Shown: positions 8,446-17,111, counted from the stretch's first letter. The stretch is DNA of 64,000 nt from Streptomyces sp. M92 (GCF_028473745.1 NZ_CP101137.1:6758001-6822000); one strand, 5' to 3'. Notes: generated by a model not told the origin, from the sequence alone. Program-made: numbers and translations.

Positions 8446-8898
8446 TCAGCCGTTGGGGCGCAGGGTCCAGGTGACGGTCATCTCACCGGTCACGGCGCCG
8501 TCCTCGCGCTGGATGGCGACGCTGACCGGGAACTCGGGGCGGCTGCCCGCGTCCAGCTCCGCCACCACCTCGGCGATCGGACGGCCGAGCGTCGCCGTGG
8601 CCCTGACCGGGCCGAGCGCGATCTTCTTGAAGGCGATCTCCGCGGTGACCGGCAGCGGCACCGCCCGGGAGAGCTGATCGCCGAAGGCCGCCAGCACGAT
8701 GGCGCCGCTGGCCGACTCGCCCAGCGTGAACATGGCCCCGGCGTGCGGTCCGCCGACGTGGTTGCGGTACTCGCTCTGGTCCGGGAGGGCCAGTACGGCC
8801 CTCTCCGGAGTGGTCTCCAGGTACTCGAGGTTCAGGGTCCTGACCATCGGCACCGTGGCGGCGAGCAACTCGCCTATCGACATCTGGTCTGCGCTCAT
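8446..8898 (-). CDS. Hotdog-fold thioesterase-like protein (DUF4442/PaaI type)
   Basis: This 150-residue hotdog-fold protein carries N-H-V-G-G-P-H-A-G-A-M-F-T-L-G-E-S, the usual active-site helix region of PaaI/DUF4442 thioesterases, followed by alternating beta-strands. It most likely hydrolyses acyl-CoA or a related thioester; the substrate is unknown. Two ATG codons (8898 and 8883) are possible starts. I chose the first. The upstream open frame is Arg/Ala-rich and unlikely to be translated. Confidence 0.85.
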   Translation of the reverse strand: MSADQMSIGELLAATVPMVRTLNLEYLETTPERAVLALPDQSEYRNHVGGPHAGAMFTLGESASGAIVLAAFGDQLSRAVPLPVTAEIAFKKIALGPVRATATLGRPIAEVVAELDAGSRPEFPVSVAIQREDGAVTGEMTVTWTLRPNG

Positions 8899-8969
8899 GG
8901 ACGACAGGTTACCCGCGAGTAGTATCCGAGGACCAGGCACGCCGAATGATCGCCGTATGCTTGCCGGCC

Positions 8970-9953
8970 ATGTGGCCAGGAGAACAGCCGTCCGCCGGCG
9001 GACCGAACTCGCGGCATCCCGACCCGTACCAGCAGCCCGGCCACCAGCAGCACCAGCCTCATGCCGGGCGCCCCCCGTACGCCGGACAGCACCAGCCGTA
9101 CGCCGGGCAGTCGCCCTACGCGGGCCGGCAGCCGCCCGCGGCCTGGCACACCCCCGCGCCCACGGGCGCCCCGCCGCCCGTACGGCCACCGGGCCGCGGC
9201 CGTACGAAGGTGGTGGCGATCGTCGCCGCCGCGGCGGTCGTGGTCGCCGCCGCCGTCACTGGGACCATCCTGCTGGGCGGCGGTGACGACCGGGCCGAGC
9301 CCGGCCCCGCCGCCTCCTCGGAGCCCGCGTCGGCCGCCGGTGCGGACGGACCGCGGGCGACCGTGGAGGGCTGGCAGGTCGTCACCAACCCCGACCTGGG
9401 CATCGCCTTCGACGTTCCGGCCTCCTGGGTGCCGAAGGCGCCCACCTGGGTCACCTACGTGGCGGAGAACGACGACCCCGAGGACGAGCCCCTGGTCGCC
9501 ATGAGGGCCCCGGCCGTCCTCGAGGAGAAGTGGTGCGCGGCGGACAGCGACCGGGACGGCTGGGTCGACCACGTGCCCCTGGCCAGTGCGGGCACCCGGG
9601 GCAACGAGGGGGCGCGCGGCACCGAGGAGATCGCCGGGAAGGACTCGGCGGCCTGGGTCTACGGGGCCTTCGCCCAGCCGGCGCACGACAAGGTGACGAC
9701 GGGACCGGTCACCTCCTTCACCACGTCCTCCGGCATCGTGGGCAGCGTCGCCACCTCCCGGTCGTCCGGGGTCGAGAGGCGGGACAAGTGCGACGTGGAC
9801 GGCAAGGCGACGACGTTCGCCTTCGAGACCGCCGACGGCGACCTCGTCTCCTGGTCGTTCTACGGGGCGGCGAACGTCGCCGACGAGGTGCCGGACGGCA
9901 CCGTCCGGAAGATCCTCGCCACCGTTCGGTACGTCCCTGACAAAGGGCAGTGA
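8970..9953 (+). CDS. Single-pass membrane protein with Pro/Gln-rich N-terminus, paralog 1
   Basis: I do not recognise a named family. The 327-residue protein has three parts. The cytoplasmic N-terminus (about 75 residues) is rich in Pro, Gln, Tyr and Gly with repeated Y-A-G-Q/R-x-P-Y units. One transmembrane helix follows (V-V-A-I-V-A-A-A-A-V-V-V-A-A-A-V-T at about 80-97). The extracellular domain begins at T-V-E-G-W-Q-V-V-T-N-P and contains two conserved cysteines (W-C-A-A-D and K-C-D-V-D). The next gene is a clear paralog. The ATG was chosen by comparison with that paralog (both begin M-W-P-G). Confidence 0.82.
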   Translation: MWPGEQPSAGGPNSRHPDPYQQPGHQQHQPHAGRPPYAGQHQPYAGQSPYAGRQPPAAWHTPAPTGAPPPVRPPGRGRTKVVAIVAAAAVVVAAAVTGTILLGGGDDRAEPGPAASSEPASAAGADGPRATVEGWQVVTNPDLGIAFDVPASWVPKAPTWVTYVAENDDPEDEPLVAMRAPAVLEEKWCAADSDRDGWVDHVPLASAGTRGNEGARGTEEIAGKDSAAWVYGAFAQPAHDKVTTGPVTSFTTSSGIVGSVATSRSSGVERRDKCDVDGKATTFAFETADGDLVSWSFYGAANVADEVPDGTVRKILATVRYVPDKGQ

Positions 9954-9990
9954 CCGAATCGTGTCCTCGGCGGCATTAGGGTGACTGCTC

Positions 9991-11031
9991 ATGTGGCCAG
10001 GACAGCAGCCGCCCGGGGGCGAGCAGAACCCGCAGAACAATCCGCCGAACAACCCGTACCAGCAGCCGGGGTACCAGCAGCCGAATCCGTACCAGCAGCC
10101 CGGCTACCAGCAGCAGCCCGGCGCGTACGGGCAACAGCAGTGGAGCACGCCGCAGCCCGTCACCACTCCGATGGCGGCCACCGGCGGCGGCGGTGACGGT
10201 GGCGGGAACCGGACCAAGGTGGTCGCGATCGTCGCGGCGCTCGCGGTCGTGGTGGCCGCCGGGGTCACCGGGTTCCTGGTGCTGGGCGGTGACAAGGACG
10301 ACCAGGCCGACGACGGCAAGGACAAGAAGCCGACCGCGACCGCGACCGCGGAGAAGTCGCAGTCCCCGACCGCCGATCCCAGCGCGTCCGGCTCCGGCGA
10401 CAACCCGCGCGGCGGTGGCGAGCTGACGCCCACCGTCGAGGGCTGGCAGGTCGTCGCCAACCCGCGCTTCGGCACCATGTTCGACGTGCCCGCCGACTGG
10501 GAGCTCGACAGCACCGACACCAGCGTCGGTTTCGAGTGGGAGAAGGAGGACGGCAAGCTCGACCGGACCACGGTCACCGCCCCGGCCTACCTCAAGTCCG
10601 AGTGGTGCACCACGGACGAGAACAAGGACGGCCGCAAGGAGAGCACCGCCCTCGCCACCGCCGGTACGCGCGGGGAGAGCGGCGCCAAGGACACGAACAT
10701 GGCGGCCGAGACCCGGGTGCCGTGGTGGATCTTCGGCGGTTACACCCAACCGGACAAGAAGAGCGTCAAGTACGGCAAGCCGAAGGCGTACACGACCGCC
10801 TCCGGCCTCGAGGGCAGCGTCATCACGGCGCACTCCGAGGGCACGCCCCAGAAGGGTAAGTGCGACAGCGAGGGCAAGGCGATCACCTTCGCCTTCAAGA
10901 ACGGCGCCGGGGACTTCGTCACCTGGAACCTCTACGGCGCCAAGGGCGTCAAGGAAGAGGTGCCGGAGGCGACGATCCAGAAGATCCTGAGCACCGTCCG
11001 CCTCACCGAGGAGCCTCCGACCGAGTCCTAG
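9991..11031 (+). CDS. Single-pass membrane protein with Pro/Gln-rich N-terminus, paralog 2
   Basis: This 346-residue protein is a tandem paralog of the gene just upstream. It has the same M-W-P-G start, a Y-Q-Q-P-G/N-P-Y-Q-Q low-complexity N-terminus, a transmembrane helix around residues 75-92, an acidic/Thr/Ser linker and an extracellular domain beginning T-V-E-G-W-Q-V-V-A-N-P with the same two cysteines. TAGGGT (9977-9982) lies 8 nt before the ATG and no Shine-Dalgarno is visible, which points to its own leaderless promoter. Function unknown. A cell-envelope or serine/threonine-kinase-associated role would fit but is not shown. Confidence 0.84.
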   Translation: MWPGQQPPGGEQNPQNNPPNNPYQQPGYQQPNPYQQPGYQQQPGAYGQQQWSTPQPVTTPMAATGGGGDGGGNRTKVVAIVAALAVVVAAGVTGFLVLGGDKDDQADDGKDKKPTATATAEKSQSPTADPSASGSGDNPRGGGELTPTVEGWQVVANPRFGTMFDVPADWELDSTDTSVGFEWEKEDGKLDRTTVTAPAYLKSEWCTTDENKDGRKESTALATAGTRGESGAKDTNMAAETRVPWWIFGGYTQPDKKSVKYGKPKAYTTASGLEGSVITAHSEGTPQKGKCDSEGKAITFAFKNGAGDFVTWNLYGAKGVKEEVPEATIQKILSTVRLTEEPPTES

Positions 11032-11042
11032 GAACCCGGTAC

Positions 11043-11888
11043 TCAGCCGATGCCGAACGCCCCCGCGGGAGGCACGGGCGAGGGCACCGCGTCCTCGTCC
11101 CGCACGGGTCGCGCGTCGCCGGTGAGGTCCCGCAGGGCGGGTCCGTGCTCGACCCGGGCCGGGAAGGCGTCGGCGGCGGTGCGCCTGGCCAGCGCCGCCG
11201 TGTCGAGGGGCCGGTGCGCGGCGACGAGGACGACGTTGCCGAAGCGGCGGCCCCGCAGCACACCCGGTTCGGCGATGATCGCGAGCTCCGCGAAGAGGGA
11301 GGCGAACGTCGCCAGTTGGGAGCGCAGGAAGCCGAACGGCGCCGTGTCGGCCAGGTTGGCCACGTACACGCCGTCGGGTCGCAGGACGCGGGCCGCCGCA
11401 CGGGCGTAGCCGACGGAGGTCAGGTGCGCGGGCACCCGTGAGCCCCCGAAGACGTCGGCGACCAGGACGTCGGCCGAGTTCTCGGGGGCGGTTTCCAACC
11501 AGGCGCGGGCGTCGGTGCCGTGGGCGGTGACGCCCGCGCCCTCCGGAAGGGGCAGGTACTCGGCGACCAGGTCCAGCAGTCCCCGGTCTGCCTCGACGAC
11601 GTCCTGGCGGGAACCGGGCCGGGTCGCGGCCAGGTACCGGGGCAGGGTGAACGCGCCTCCGCCCAGGTGCACCGCGTCCAGCGGACGCGTCGGCTCGGCG
11701 ACCGTGTCCAGGACGTGGCCGAGCCGGCGCGTGTACTCGAACTCCAGGTGCGCCGGCTCGTCCAGGTCGACGTACGACTGCGGAGCCCCATCGACGGTGA
11801 GCAGCCAGGCCCGTTCCCGGTCGACGTCGGGCATGAGCTTGGCGGTGCCGTGGTCGGTGACACGGGTGACGGGTACGGCTTCGTTCAC
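11043..11888 (-). CDS. Spermidine-synthase-like methyltransferase-fold protein
   Basis: This 281-residue protein has a Rossmann (SpeE-like) domain. D-A-V-H-L-G-G-G-A-F-T-L-P-R-Y resembles the glycine-rich loop, D-V-V-E-A-D acidic strand 2 and S-A-D-V-L-V-A-D-V-F strand 4. The N-terminal beta-hairpin domain of true spermidine synthases is short and the polyamine-binding residues are not obvious, so it is better called spermidine-synthase-like. The start is GTG, 6 nt after CACAAT. It is convergent with the membrane-protein pair upstream. Confidence 0.83.
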   Translation of the reverse strand: MNEAVPVTRVTDHGTAKLMPDVDRERAWLLTVDGAPQSYVDLDEPAHLEFEYTRRLGHVLDTVAEPTRPLDAVHLGGGAFTLPRYLAATRPGSRQDVVEADRGLLDLVAEYLPLPEGAGVTAHGTDARAWLETAPENSADVLVADVFGGSRVPAHLTSVGYARAAARVLRPDGVYVANLADTAPFGFLRSQLATFASLFAELAIIAEPGVLRGRRFGNVVLVAAHRPLDTAALARRTAADAFPARVEHGPALRDLTGDARPVRDEDAVPSPVPPAGAFGIG

Positions 11889-11916
11889 CTGCCCATTGTG
11901 CCAACCGCCGGCCGCG

Positions 11917-13086
11917 TCAGCCGACGGCCGTCACGGTCCCCGCTCCGACGGTCCGCCCGCCCTCGCGGACGGCGAACCCGAGCCCGGTCTCCAGCGGCAC
12001 GTCCCGCCCCAGCTCCACGGTCATCGTGACCGTGTCCCCGGGCCGGGCGACGGCCGCCTCGCCGAGGTCCACGTCCCCGACCACGTCGGCGGTGCGGATG
12101 TAGAACTGCGGCCGGTATCCCGTGGCGACGGGCGTCGAGCGTCCGCCCTCGCGCGCCGACAGCACGTACACCCGCGCCGTGAACCGCCGTGCCGGTACGA
12201 CGCTGCCGGGTGCGGCGACCACGTGTCCCCGGCGCACCGTGTCACGGGCGACGCCGCGCAGCAGCAGCGCCACGTTGTCCCCGGCCTGGGCCTCCTCCAT
12301 CGGCTTGCCGAAGGTCTCCAGGCCGGTGACGACCGTCTCGACGGACGCGCCGAGCACCTCGACGCGGTCGCCGACGCGGACCGTGCCGCGCTCGACGGCT
12401 CCGGTGACGACCGTGCCCCGGCCGGTGATGGTGAGCACGTTCTCCACCGGCAGCAGGAACGGCGCGTCCAGGTACCGCTCGGGCATGGGCACGTACGTGT
12501 CCACGGCGTCGAGCAGCGCCTCCACGGAGGCCGTCCACCGCGGGTCGCCCTCCAGCGCCCTCAGCCCCGAGACCCGTACGACGGGCACGGCGTCCCCGCC
12601 GTAACCGTGCGCGGTGAGCAGTTCCCGGACCTCCAGCTCCACGAGGTCGGTGAGCTCCTCGTCCCCGGCGTCGGCCTTGTTGAGGGCGACGACGACGTGG
12701 TCGACGCCCACCTGCCGGGCCAGCAGGACGTGTTCGGCGGTCTGCGGCATGATCCCGTCCAGCGCGGAGACGACCAGGATCGCCCCGTCGAGCTGGGCGG
12801 CGCCGGTGACCATGTTCTTGACGTAGTCGGCGTGGCCGGGCATGTCGACGTGCGCGTAGTGCCGGGTGTCGGTCTCGTACTCGACGTGCGCGATGTTGAT
12901 GGTGATGCCGCGCGCTGCCTCCTCGGGGGCACGGTCGATGCGGTCGAACGGCACGAACGTGCCGGCGCCGCGCTCGGCGAGCACCTTGGTGATGGCGGCG
13001 GTCAGGGTGGTCTTGCCGTGGTCGACGTGGCCCATGGTGCCGATGTTGAGGTGCGGTTTGGTGCGGACGTACGCCGTCTTGGACAT
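11917..13086 (-). CDS. tuf3: Divergent second elongation factor Tu (EF-Tu3 type)
   Basis: This 389-residue protein is a complete EF-Tu: G1 G-H-V-D-H-G-K-T-T, R-G-I-T-I-N-I-A-H-V-E-Y (switch I/G2), D-M-P-G-H-A-D-Y (G3), N-K-A-D (G4) and both C-terminal beta-barrels. It departs from housekeeping EF-Tu (A-P-E-E-A-A-R-G instead of E-E-R-Q/K-R-G, N-K-A-D for N-K-V/C-D), as the minor EF-Tu3 of S. coelicolor does. That gene is reported to be dispensable and under positive stringent control. GAGGAA precedes the ATG. A 275-nt leader with strong inverted repeats lies upstream. Confidence 0.93.
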   Translation of the reverse strand: MSKTAYVRTKPHLNIGTMGHVDHGKTTLTAAITKVLAERGAGTFVPFDRIDRAPEEAARGITINIAHVEYETDTRHYAHVDMPGHADYVKNMVTGAAQLDGAILVVSALDGIMPQTAEHVLLARQVGVDHVVVALNKADAGDEELTDLVELEVRELLTAHGYGGDAVPVVRVSGLRALEGDPRWTASVEALLDAVDTYVPMPERYLDAPFLLPVENVLTITGRGTVVTGAVERGTVRVGDRVEVLGASVETVVTGLETFGKPMEEAQAGDNVALLLRGVARDTVRRGHVVAAPGSVVPARRFTARVYVLSAREGGRSTPVATGYRPQFYIRTADVVGDVDLGEAAVARPGDTVTMTVELGRDVPLETGLGFAVREGGRTVGAGTVTAVG

Positions 13087-13137
13087 GGCGGTTCCTCGAA
13101 GCCTCGTGGCGGTGGTGGGACCCCAGGGGGACTGGCC

Positions 13138-13179
13138 GACCCTCCCCTGCGGGGTCCGCCGGACGTTCCGGGGAGGGTC
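13138..13179 (-). promoter_or_regulatory. Hairpin in the tuf3 leader
   Basis: A perfect 10-bp inverted repeat (GACCCTCCCC at 13138-13147 and GGGGAGGGTC at 13170-13179) encloses a smaller hairpin (GTCC-GCC-GGAC, 13154-13164). It lies about 50 nt upstream of the tuf3 ATG and would be transcribed with it. No U-run follows, so it may be a stability or translational control element rather than a simple terminator. Confidence 0.5.
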
Positions 13180-13232
13180 AGCTTCGGGCGCCGTCGACGG
13201 CTGCCGGGAAGAGGATGACGGCAGCCTTCGGG

Positions 13233-13252
13233 GCATCCGCGACCGCGGATGC
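13233..13252. promoter_or_regulatory. Perfect palindrome upstream of tuf3
   Basis: GCATCCGCG and CGCGGATGC form a perfect 9-bp inverted repeat around a 2-nt centre. It sits about 150 nt upstream of the tuf3 start and 110 nt beyond the convergent alkylation-repair gene end. It could be an operator or a hairpin. It is real as sequence; its function is inferred. Confidence 0.4.
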
Positions 13253-13361
13253 TGCGAGGTGGAAGGCGTGCCGGAACATGACGCCGATCCTCGCCGACGC
13301 GCTGCCCGGGGTCGAATGGTTTTTGACGGCACGGAAGTCCGGAGCGTGCCGCCCCGGTCGG

Positions 13362-14084
13362 CTACGGACCGATGTTCCGCAGCGCCTCCCGCACGGACAG
13401 CGGCGCGAGGCGCGGCCCGTGTCCGGCCACGAAGGCGCGTACGGCGTCCGGGTCGGTCTTGGCGTACTCGCGCAGGCTCCAGCCGATGGCCTTACGGACG
13501 AAGAAGTCGTCGTGGCCGCCCTGGCGCAGGCAGTAGCCGAAGAGCCGGTCGGGGTCGGTGCGTTCCTTGTACCGCAGTTGGTGCAGCAGCGCCGTGCGGA
13601 CCAGCCACCTGTCCTCGTCCGCGCTCCAGGCGTCCATGTCGGCGGTGAGGCCGCGGTCGGCCGCGACCAGTCCCCCGACGACGTGCGCCGCGAGCAGGTC
13701 GACGGTGTCCCACCACGGCACCGTGGTGAGCAGATGCCGGACCACGGGCAGGAATCCGGAAGAGCAATGCGTCACATGACGGCGCAGGAGATCGACGGCG
13801 AAGTACTGGTACTCGCGCTCGGGCAGCCGCCAGCAGAGGAGCGCCACGGCGGTGAGGTCCGGCTCCGCCGGCCGGGGTGTTCCCTCCAGGACGGTGCGGG
13901 TCAGGGCGCGGCGAACGGGCGAGGTCAGACCCAGGAAGGGAGCGACGTCCCTCATGTACGCCCGCATGCCGGCGGCCCGTTCGGGTTCGGCCGCGGCACC
14001 GTACACGGCGGTGAGCCGCTCCATCACGGTGTCCGCGTAGGGGCTGCGCGGCACGTCCGGAATTTCCCTGGCTGTGACGCTCAT
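13362..14084 (-). CDS. AlkD-like DNA alkylation repair protein (HEAT-like)
   Basis: This roughly 240-residue all-helical protein resembles the AlkD DNA glycosylase family, whose members excise bulky or positively charged alkyl-purines. Diagnostic stretches include F-L-G-L-T-S-P-V-R-R, L-C-W-R-L-P-E-R-E-Y-Q-Y-F-A, W-W-D-T-V-D and F-V-R-K-A-I-G-W-S-L-R-E-Y-A, which match the HEAT-like repeats and catalytic Asp region. The ATG at 14084 was preferred; in-frame starts at 14111 or 14096 are possible. It is divergent from the membrane gene next door. Confidence 0.9.
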   Translation of the reverse strand: MSVTAREIPDVPRSPYADTVMERLTAVYGAAAEPERAAGMRAYMRDVAPFLGLTSPVRRALTRTVLEGTPRPAEPDLTAVALLCWRLPEREYQYFAVDLLRRHVTHCSSGFLPVVRHLLTTVPWWDTVDLLAAHVVGGLVAADRGLTADMDAWSADEDRWLVRTALLHQLRYKERTDPDRLFGYCLRQGGHDDFFVRKAIGWSLREYAKTDPDAVRAFVAGHGPRLAPLSVREALRNIGP

Positions 14085-14133
14085 GAGACGCACCATACGG
14101 CGATCACACACATTTGTCGGTTAGTGTCACCGG

Positions 14134-14913
14134 ATGTTCGATGCCACCACCCGCTCTGGGGGCACCGCCACGGTCTCTCCCCGGACCGCCGCGACAGAGC
14201 TCGCCGTCGCCACGGCCGCCGGGCCGGTCCCACCGGCCGGTGCCGCCGCCCGCGTGGCGAGAGTCCTGCTCTCCCCGTGGTCCCGGCTCTCCCTGCTCGT
14301 CCTGCTGCTGGCCTCAGCGGCCACGGCGGTCCTGCTGTTCCGGCCGCAGGAGTTGCTGACCGACGGCTGGCCCCCGCAGCTCGGCGGGATCGCGGCGGCG
14401 GTCGCCTACGCGGTGGCGTACGGGCTGTGCACCGTCGCGTTCGTACCGCGTCCGCTGCTGAACCTGGCCGCCGGTGCCCTGTTCGGCTCCCAGCTCGGCC
14501 TCGCCTCGGCGCTGGCGGGGACGGTGCTCGGCGCGGGCATCGCCTTCTGTCTGGGCCGGATGCTGGGCCAGGAGGCGCTGCGGCCGCTGCTGCGGGGCAA
14601 GTGGCTGAAGGCGGCGGACGGGCAGCTGAGCCGGCACGGTTTCCGCTCGGTGCTGGCGGCACGGCTGTTCCCGGGGGTGCCCTTCGCCGCCGTCAACTAC
14701 TGCGCGGCCGTCTCCCGCATGGGGCTGCTGCCCTTCCTGCTGGCGACGGGGCTGGGCTCGATCCCCAACACCGCCGCCTACGCCGTGGCCGGTGCCCGTG
14801 CCTCGACGCCGACCTCGCCGGCCTTCCTGATCGCGCTGGCCTGTATCGCGCTGCCGGGGCTGGCGGGCGCGGTGGTGGCCTGGCGCAAGCGGCACCGGCT
14901 GCGCGGGAACTGA
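14134..14913 (+). CDS. TVP38/TMEM64 (VTT-domain) membrane protein
   Basis: This 259-residue integral membrane protein carries the VTT (SNARE-associated) domain: Y-G-L-C-T-V-A-F-V-P-R-P-L-L-N, G-x-x-x-G-A-G-I-A-F-C-L-G-R and R-L-F-P-G-V-P-F-A-A-V-N-Y match the family pattern of re-entrant loops. It is related at a distance to DedA. TAGTGT (14122-14127) is 6 nt before the ATG, suggesting a leaderless transcript. Role: probably membrane lipid or ion homeostasis. Confidence 0.9.
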   Translation: MFDATTRSGGTATVSPRTAATELAVATAAGPVPPAGAAARVARVLLSPWSRLSLLVLLLASAATAVLLFRPQELLTDGWPPQLGGIAAAVAYAVAYGLCTVAFVPRPLLNLAAGALFGSQLGLASALAGTVLGAGIAFCLGRMLGQEALRPLLRGKWLKAADGQLSRHGFRSVLAARLFPGVPFAAVNYCAAVSRMGLLPFLLATGLGSIPNTAAYAVAGARASTPTSPAFLIALACIALPGLAGAVVAWRKRHRLRGN

Positions 14914-15060
14914 CGGGAGGCCCCCGGAGGTCAACTCCCTGTGGGCTGATCTTCACTTTGGGGCGCTACGCTGCCCCTCGGCACGCCTGATCCTGATCAC
15001 CGCACGGCGGTTCGGTGTGTCCATGCCCGTTTTCGTTCGGCACTTGGACTCCGTAACTTC

Positions 15061-15936
15061 ATGTCTTGGTTTGAATCACTCATCCTCGGACTCGTCCAGG
15101 GGCTGACCGAGTTCCTTCCCGTCTCCTCCAGCGCGCACCTGCGGCTGACCGCGGCGTTCTCCGGCTGGCACGACCCGGGAGCGGCCTTCACCGCCATCAC
15201 GCAGATCGGCACCGAGGCCGCCGTCCTCATCTACTTCCGCAAGGACATCGGGCGGATCCTCTCCGCCTGGACGCGGTCGCTGACGAACAAGGAGATGCGC
15301 CACGACCCCGACGCCCGCATGGGCTGGCTGGTGATCGTCGGCTCGATCCCGATCGGGGTGCTGGGGCTGACGCTGAAGGACCAGATCGAGGGGCCGTTCC
15401 GCGACCTGCGGATCACCGCGACGATGCTGATCGTCGTCGGTGTGATCATCGGCGTCGCGGACCGCATGGCCGCGCGGGACGAGAAGGGCGGCCGGCACCG
15501 CGCCCCGCAGCAGCGCAAGGAACTGACGGACCTGACCGTCCGGGACGGCCTGATCTACGGCCTCTGCCAGGCCATGGCCCTGGTCCCCGGCGTCTCCCGG
15601 TCCGGGGCGACCATCAGCGGCGGCCTCTTCATGGGCTACCGGCGCGAGGCCGCGGCCCGGTACTCGTTCCTGCTCGCCGTCCCGGCGGTGCTGGCGTCCG
15701 GCTTGTTCGAGCTCACCGACGCGATGGAGAGCGACCACGTCTCCTGGGGCCCGACGCTCTTCGCGACGGTCATCGCCTTCGCCGTCGGGTACGCGGTGAT
15801 CGCATGGTTCATGCGATTTATTTCCACCAAGAGCTTCATGCCGTTCGTCTGGTACCGGATCGCGCTCGGCATCGTCATCATCGTCCTGGTCTTCGCGGGT
15901 GTCCTGAGCCCGCACGCCGCGGAGTCGGCCCACTGA
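15061..15936 (+). CDS. uppP: Undecaprenyl-diphosphate phosphatase (UppP/BacA)
   Basis: This 291-residue membrane enzyme recycles undecaprenyl diphosphate to the monophosphate carrier for peptidoglycan synthesis and confers basal bacitracin resistance. Catalytic motifs are plain: L-V-Q-G-L-T-E-F-L-P-V-S-S-S-A-H-L near residues 12-28 and L-V-P-G-V-S-R-S-G-A-T-I in the second half. Several hydrophobic helices fill the rest. It stands alone. The upstream gap (14914-15060) has no recognisable gene. Confidence 0.96.
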   Translation: MSWFESLILGLVQGLTEFLPVSSSAHLRLTAAFSGWHDPGAAFTAITQIGTEAAVLIYFRKDIGRILSAWTRSLTNKEMRHDPDARMGWLVIVGSIPIGVLGLTLKDQIEGPFRDLRITATMLIVVGVIIGVADRMAARDEKGGRHRAPQQRKELTDLTVRDGLIYGLCQAMALVPGVSRSGATISGGLFMGYRREAAARYSFLLAVPAVLASGLFELTDAMESDHVSWGPTLFATVIAFAVGYAVIAWFMRFISTKSFMPFVWYRIALGIVIIVLVFAGVLSPHAAESAH

Positions 15937-15964
15937 CCGGATCGCTTGTGTAGCCGTCCGGTAG

Positions 15965-15979
15965 CGCACTGTCAGTGCG
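15965..15979. promoter_or_regulatory. Short palindrome between uppP and a small leaderless gene
   Basis: CGCACTG-T-CAGTGCG is a perfect 7-bp inverted repeat with a 1-nt centre, placed just upstream of the TAGGCT (15986-15991) that precedes the next start. The position over the expected -35 region fits an operator; it could also contribute to ending the uppP transcript. Confidence 0.35.
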
Positions 15980-15998
15980 TGCCCCTAGGCTTGTCCGC

Positions 15999-16178
15999 AT
16001 GTCCCCCGATTCCGTGACTCCTGGTTCCGTGCGGTCCGCGGCGGAGCTGAACGACCAGATCCGTGCCCTGTGGCGGCGAGCGGGCGGGACCCTGTCGGCG
16101 CAGGAGCGCGTGGAGTACGAGCTGCTGGTGGTCGAATGGGCCACCGCGATCCGCGGCGAGGTCATCGAAGCGGCCTGA
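15999..16178 (+). CDS. Small conserved-looking acidic protein
   Basis: This 59-residue protein (M-S-P-D-S-V-T-P-G..., A-A-E-L-N-D-Q-I-R-A-L-W, E-R-V-E-Y-E-L-L-V-V-E-W-A) is predicted to be mostly helical and soluble. I do not recognise the family. The ATG is 7 nt after TAGGCT and has no Shine-Dalgarno sequence, so translation is probably leaderless. Codon third positions are strongly GC, supporting a real gene. Convergent with the SDR gene, whose stop is 18 nt away. Confidence 0.75.
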   Translation: MSPDSVTPGSVRSAAELNDQIRALWRRAGGTLSAQERVEYELLVVEWATAIRGEVIEAA

Positions 16179-16196
16179 GCGGCCCCGGGCCGGACG

Positions 16197-16937
16197 TCAG
16201 CGTCCGCCGGCCACCCGCAGCACCGCACCCGTCGTGTACGAGGCGTCCGGCGACATCAGCCAGGAGATCGCCGCGGCGATCTCCTCCGCCCGGCCGGGGC
16301 GGCCCATCGGGACGGCCGCGCCCATTCGCCGAGCGCGTTCCGGATCGCCCATGGCCGCGTGCATCTCGGTGTCGACGACCCCGGGCGCGACGGCGTTGAC
16401 GCGGATTCCGTCCGGGCCGAGTTCCTTGGCCAGGCCCAGGGTGAGGGCGTCGACGCCCGCCTTGGTCGCCGCGTAGTGGACGTACTCCCCCGGGCTGCCG
16501 ATGGTCGCGGCGCCCGACGACACGTTCACGATCGCGCCGCCGCCCCGCGCGGTCATCAGCTGCGCGGCGCGGCGGGAGCACAGCAGCACCCCCAGCAGGT
16601 TGACGTCGAGGACCCGGCGCAGGGTCGCGGTGTCGCTGTCGGCGAGCCGGCCGAGCGGCCCGGTCACGGCCGCGTTGCTCACCAGGCCCGTCACCGGGCC
16701 GAGCCGCTCCTCCGCCACCTCGAAGAGCCGCTCGACGTCGGACTCCGCCGAGGTGTCCGCCCGCACCGCGAGGCCGCGGCCACCCGCCTCGCGCACCCCG
16801 GCCACGACCGCCTCGGCGGCCGAGTCGTCCCGCACATAGCCCACGACGACGTCGTGCCCGTCGGCGGCGAGCCGCAGACAGGTGGCGGCACCGATGCCCC
16901 GGCTGCCACCGGTGACCACCGTGAGGGGACGTGACAT
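16197..16937 (-). CDS. SDR-family oxidoreductase (FabG-like)
   Basis: This 246-residue classical short-chain dehydrogenase has T-G-G-S-R-G-I-G for NAD(P) binding, N-A-A in N-A-A-V-T-G, a catalytic serine in N-V-S-S-G and Y-A-A-T-K (Tyr-Lys) near residue 155, and ends in the usual V-A-G-G. It probably reduces a 3-oxoacyl or similar carbonyl substrate. GGAGG lies 7 nt upstream of the ATG. Upstream (16980-17000) a GATCGATCATCGATCATC stretch repeats GATC/ATCGATC units and may be a binding site. Confidence 0.9.
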   Translation of the reverse strand: MSRPLTVVTGGSRGIGAATCLRLAADGHDVVVGYVRDDSAAEAVVAGVREAGGRGLAVRADTSAESDVERLFEVAEERLGPVTGLVSNAAVTGPLGRLADSDTATLRRVLDVNLLGVLLCSRRAAQLMTARGGGAIVNVSSGAATIGSPGEYVHYAATKAGVDALTLGLAKELGPDGIRVNAVAPGVVDTEMHAAMGDPERARRMGAAVPMGRPGRAEEIAAAISWLMSPDASYTTGAVLRVAGGR

Positions 16938-17111
16938 GAGTACCTCCAGTGAGCGAGGGCCGGGAGCACGGAGCCATCCGGCCGTCTGATCGATCATCGA
17001 TCATCCTAGGCGGAGGTCGCGCTTCACGGGGCGCGGACATCCGATGTGATCAACTGAATCCGCCCTCGTCGAGAGCGCACACTGAAGGGACCAAGGGGTA
17101 GGGAGGCGCCC

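Noticed and set aside
15965..15979. A tRNA or small RNA at the short palindrome after uppP
   Set aside because: No cloverleaf or extended pairing is present; it is only a 15-bp palindrome.
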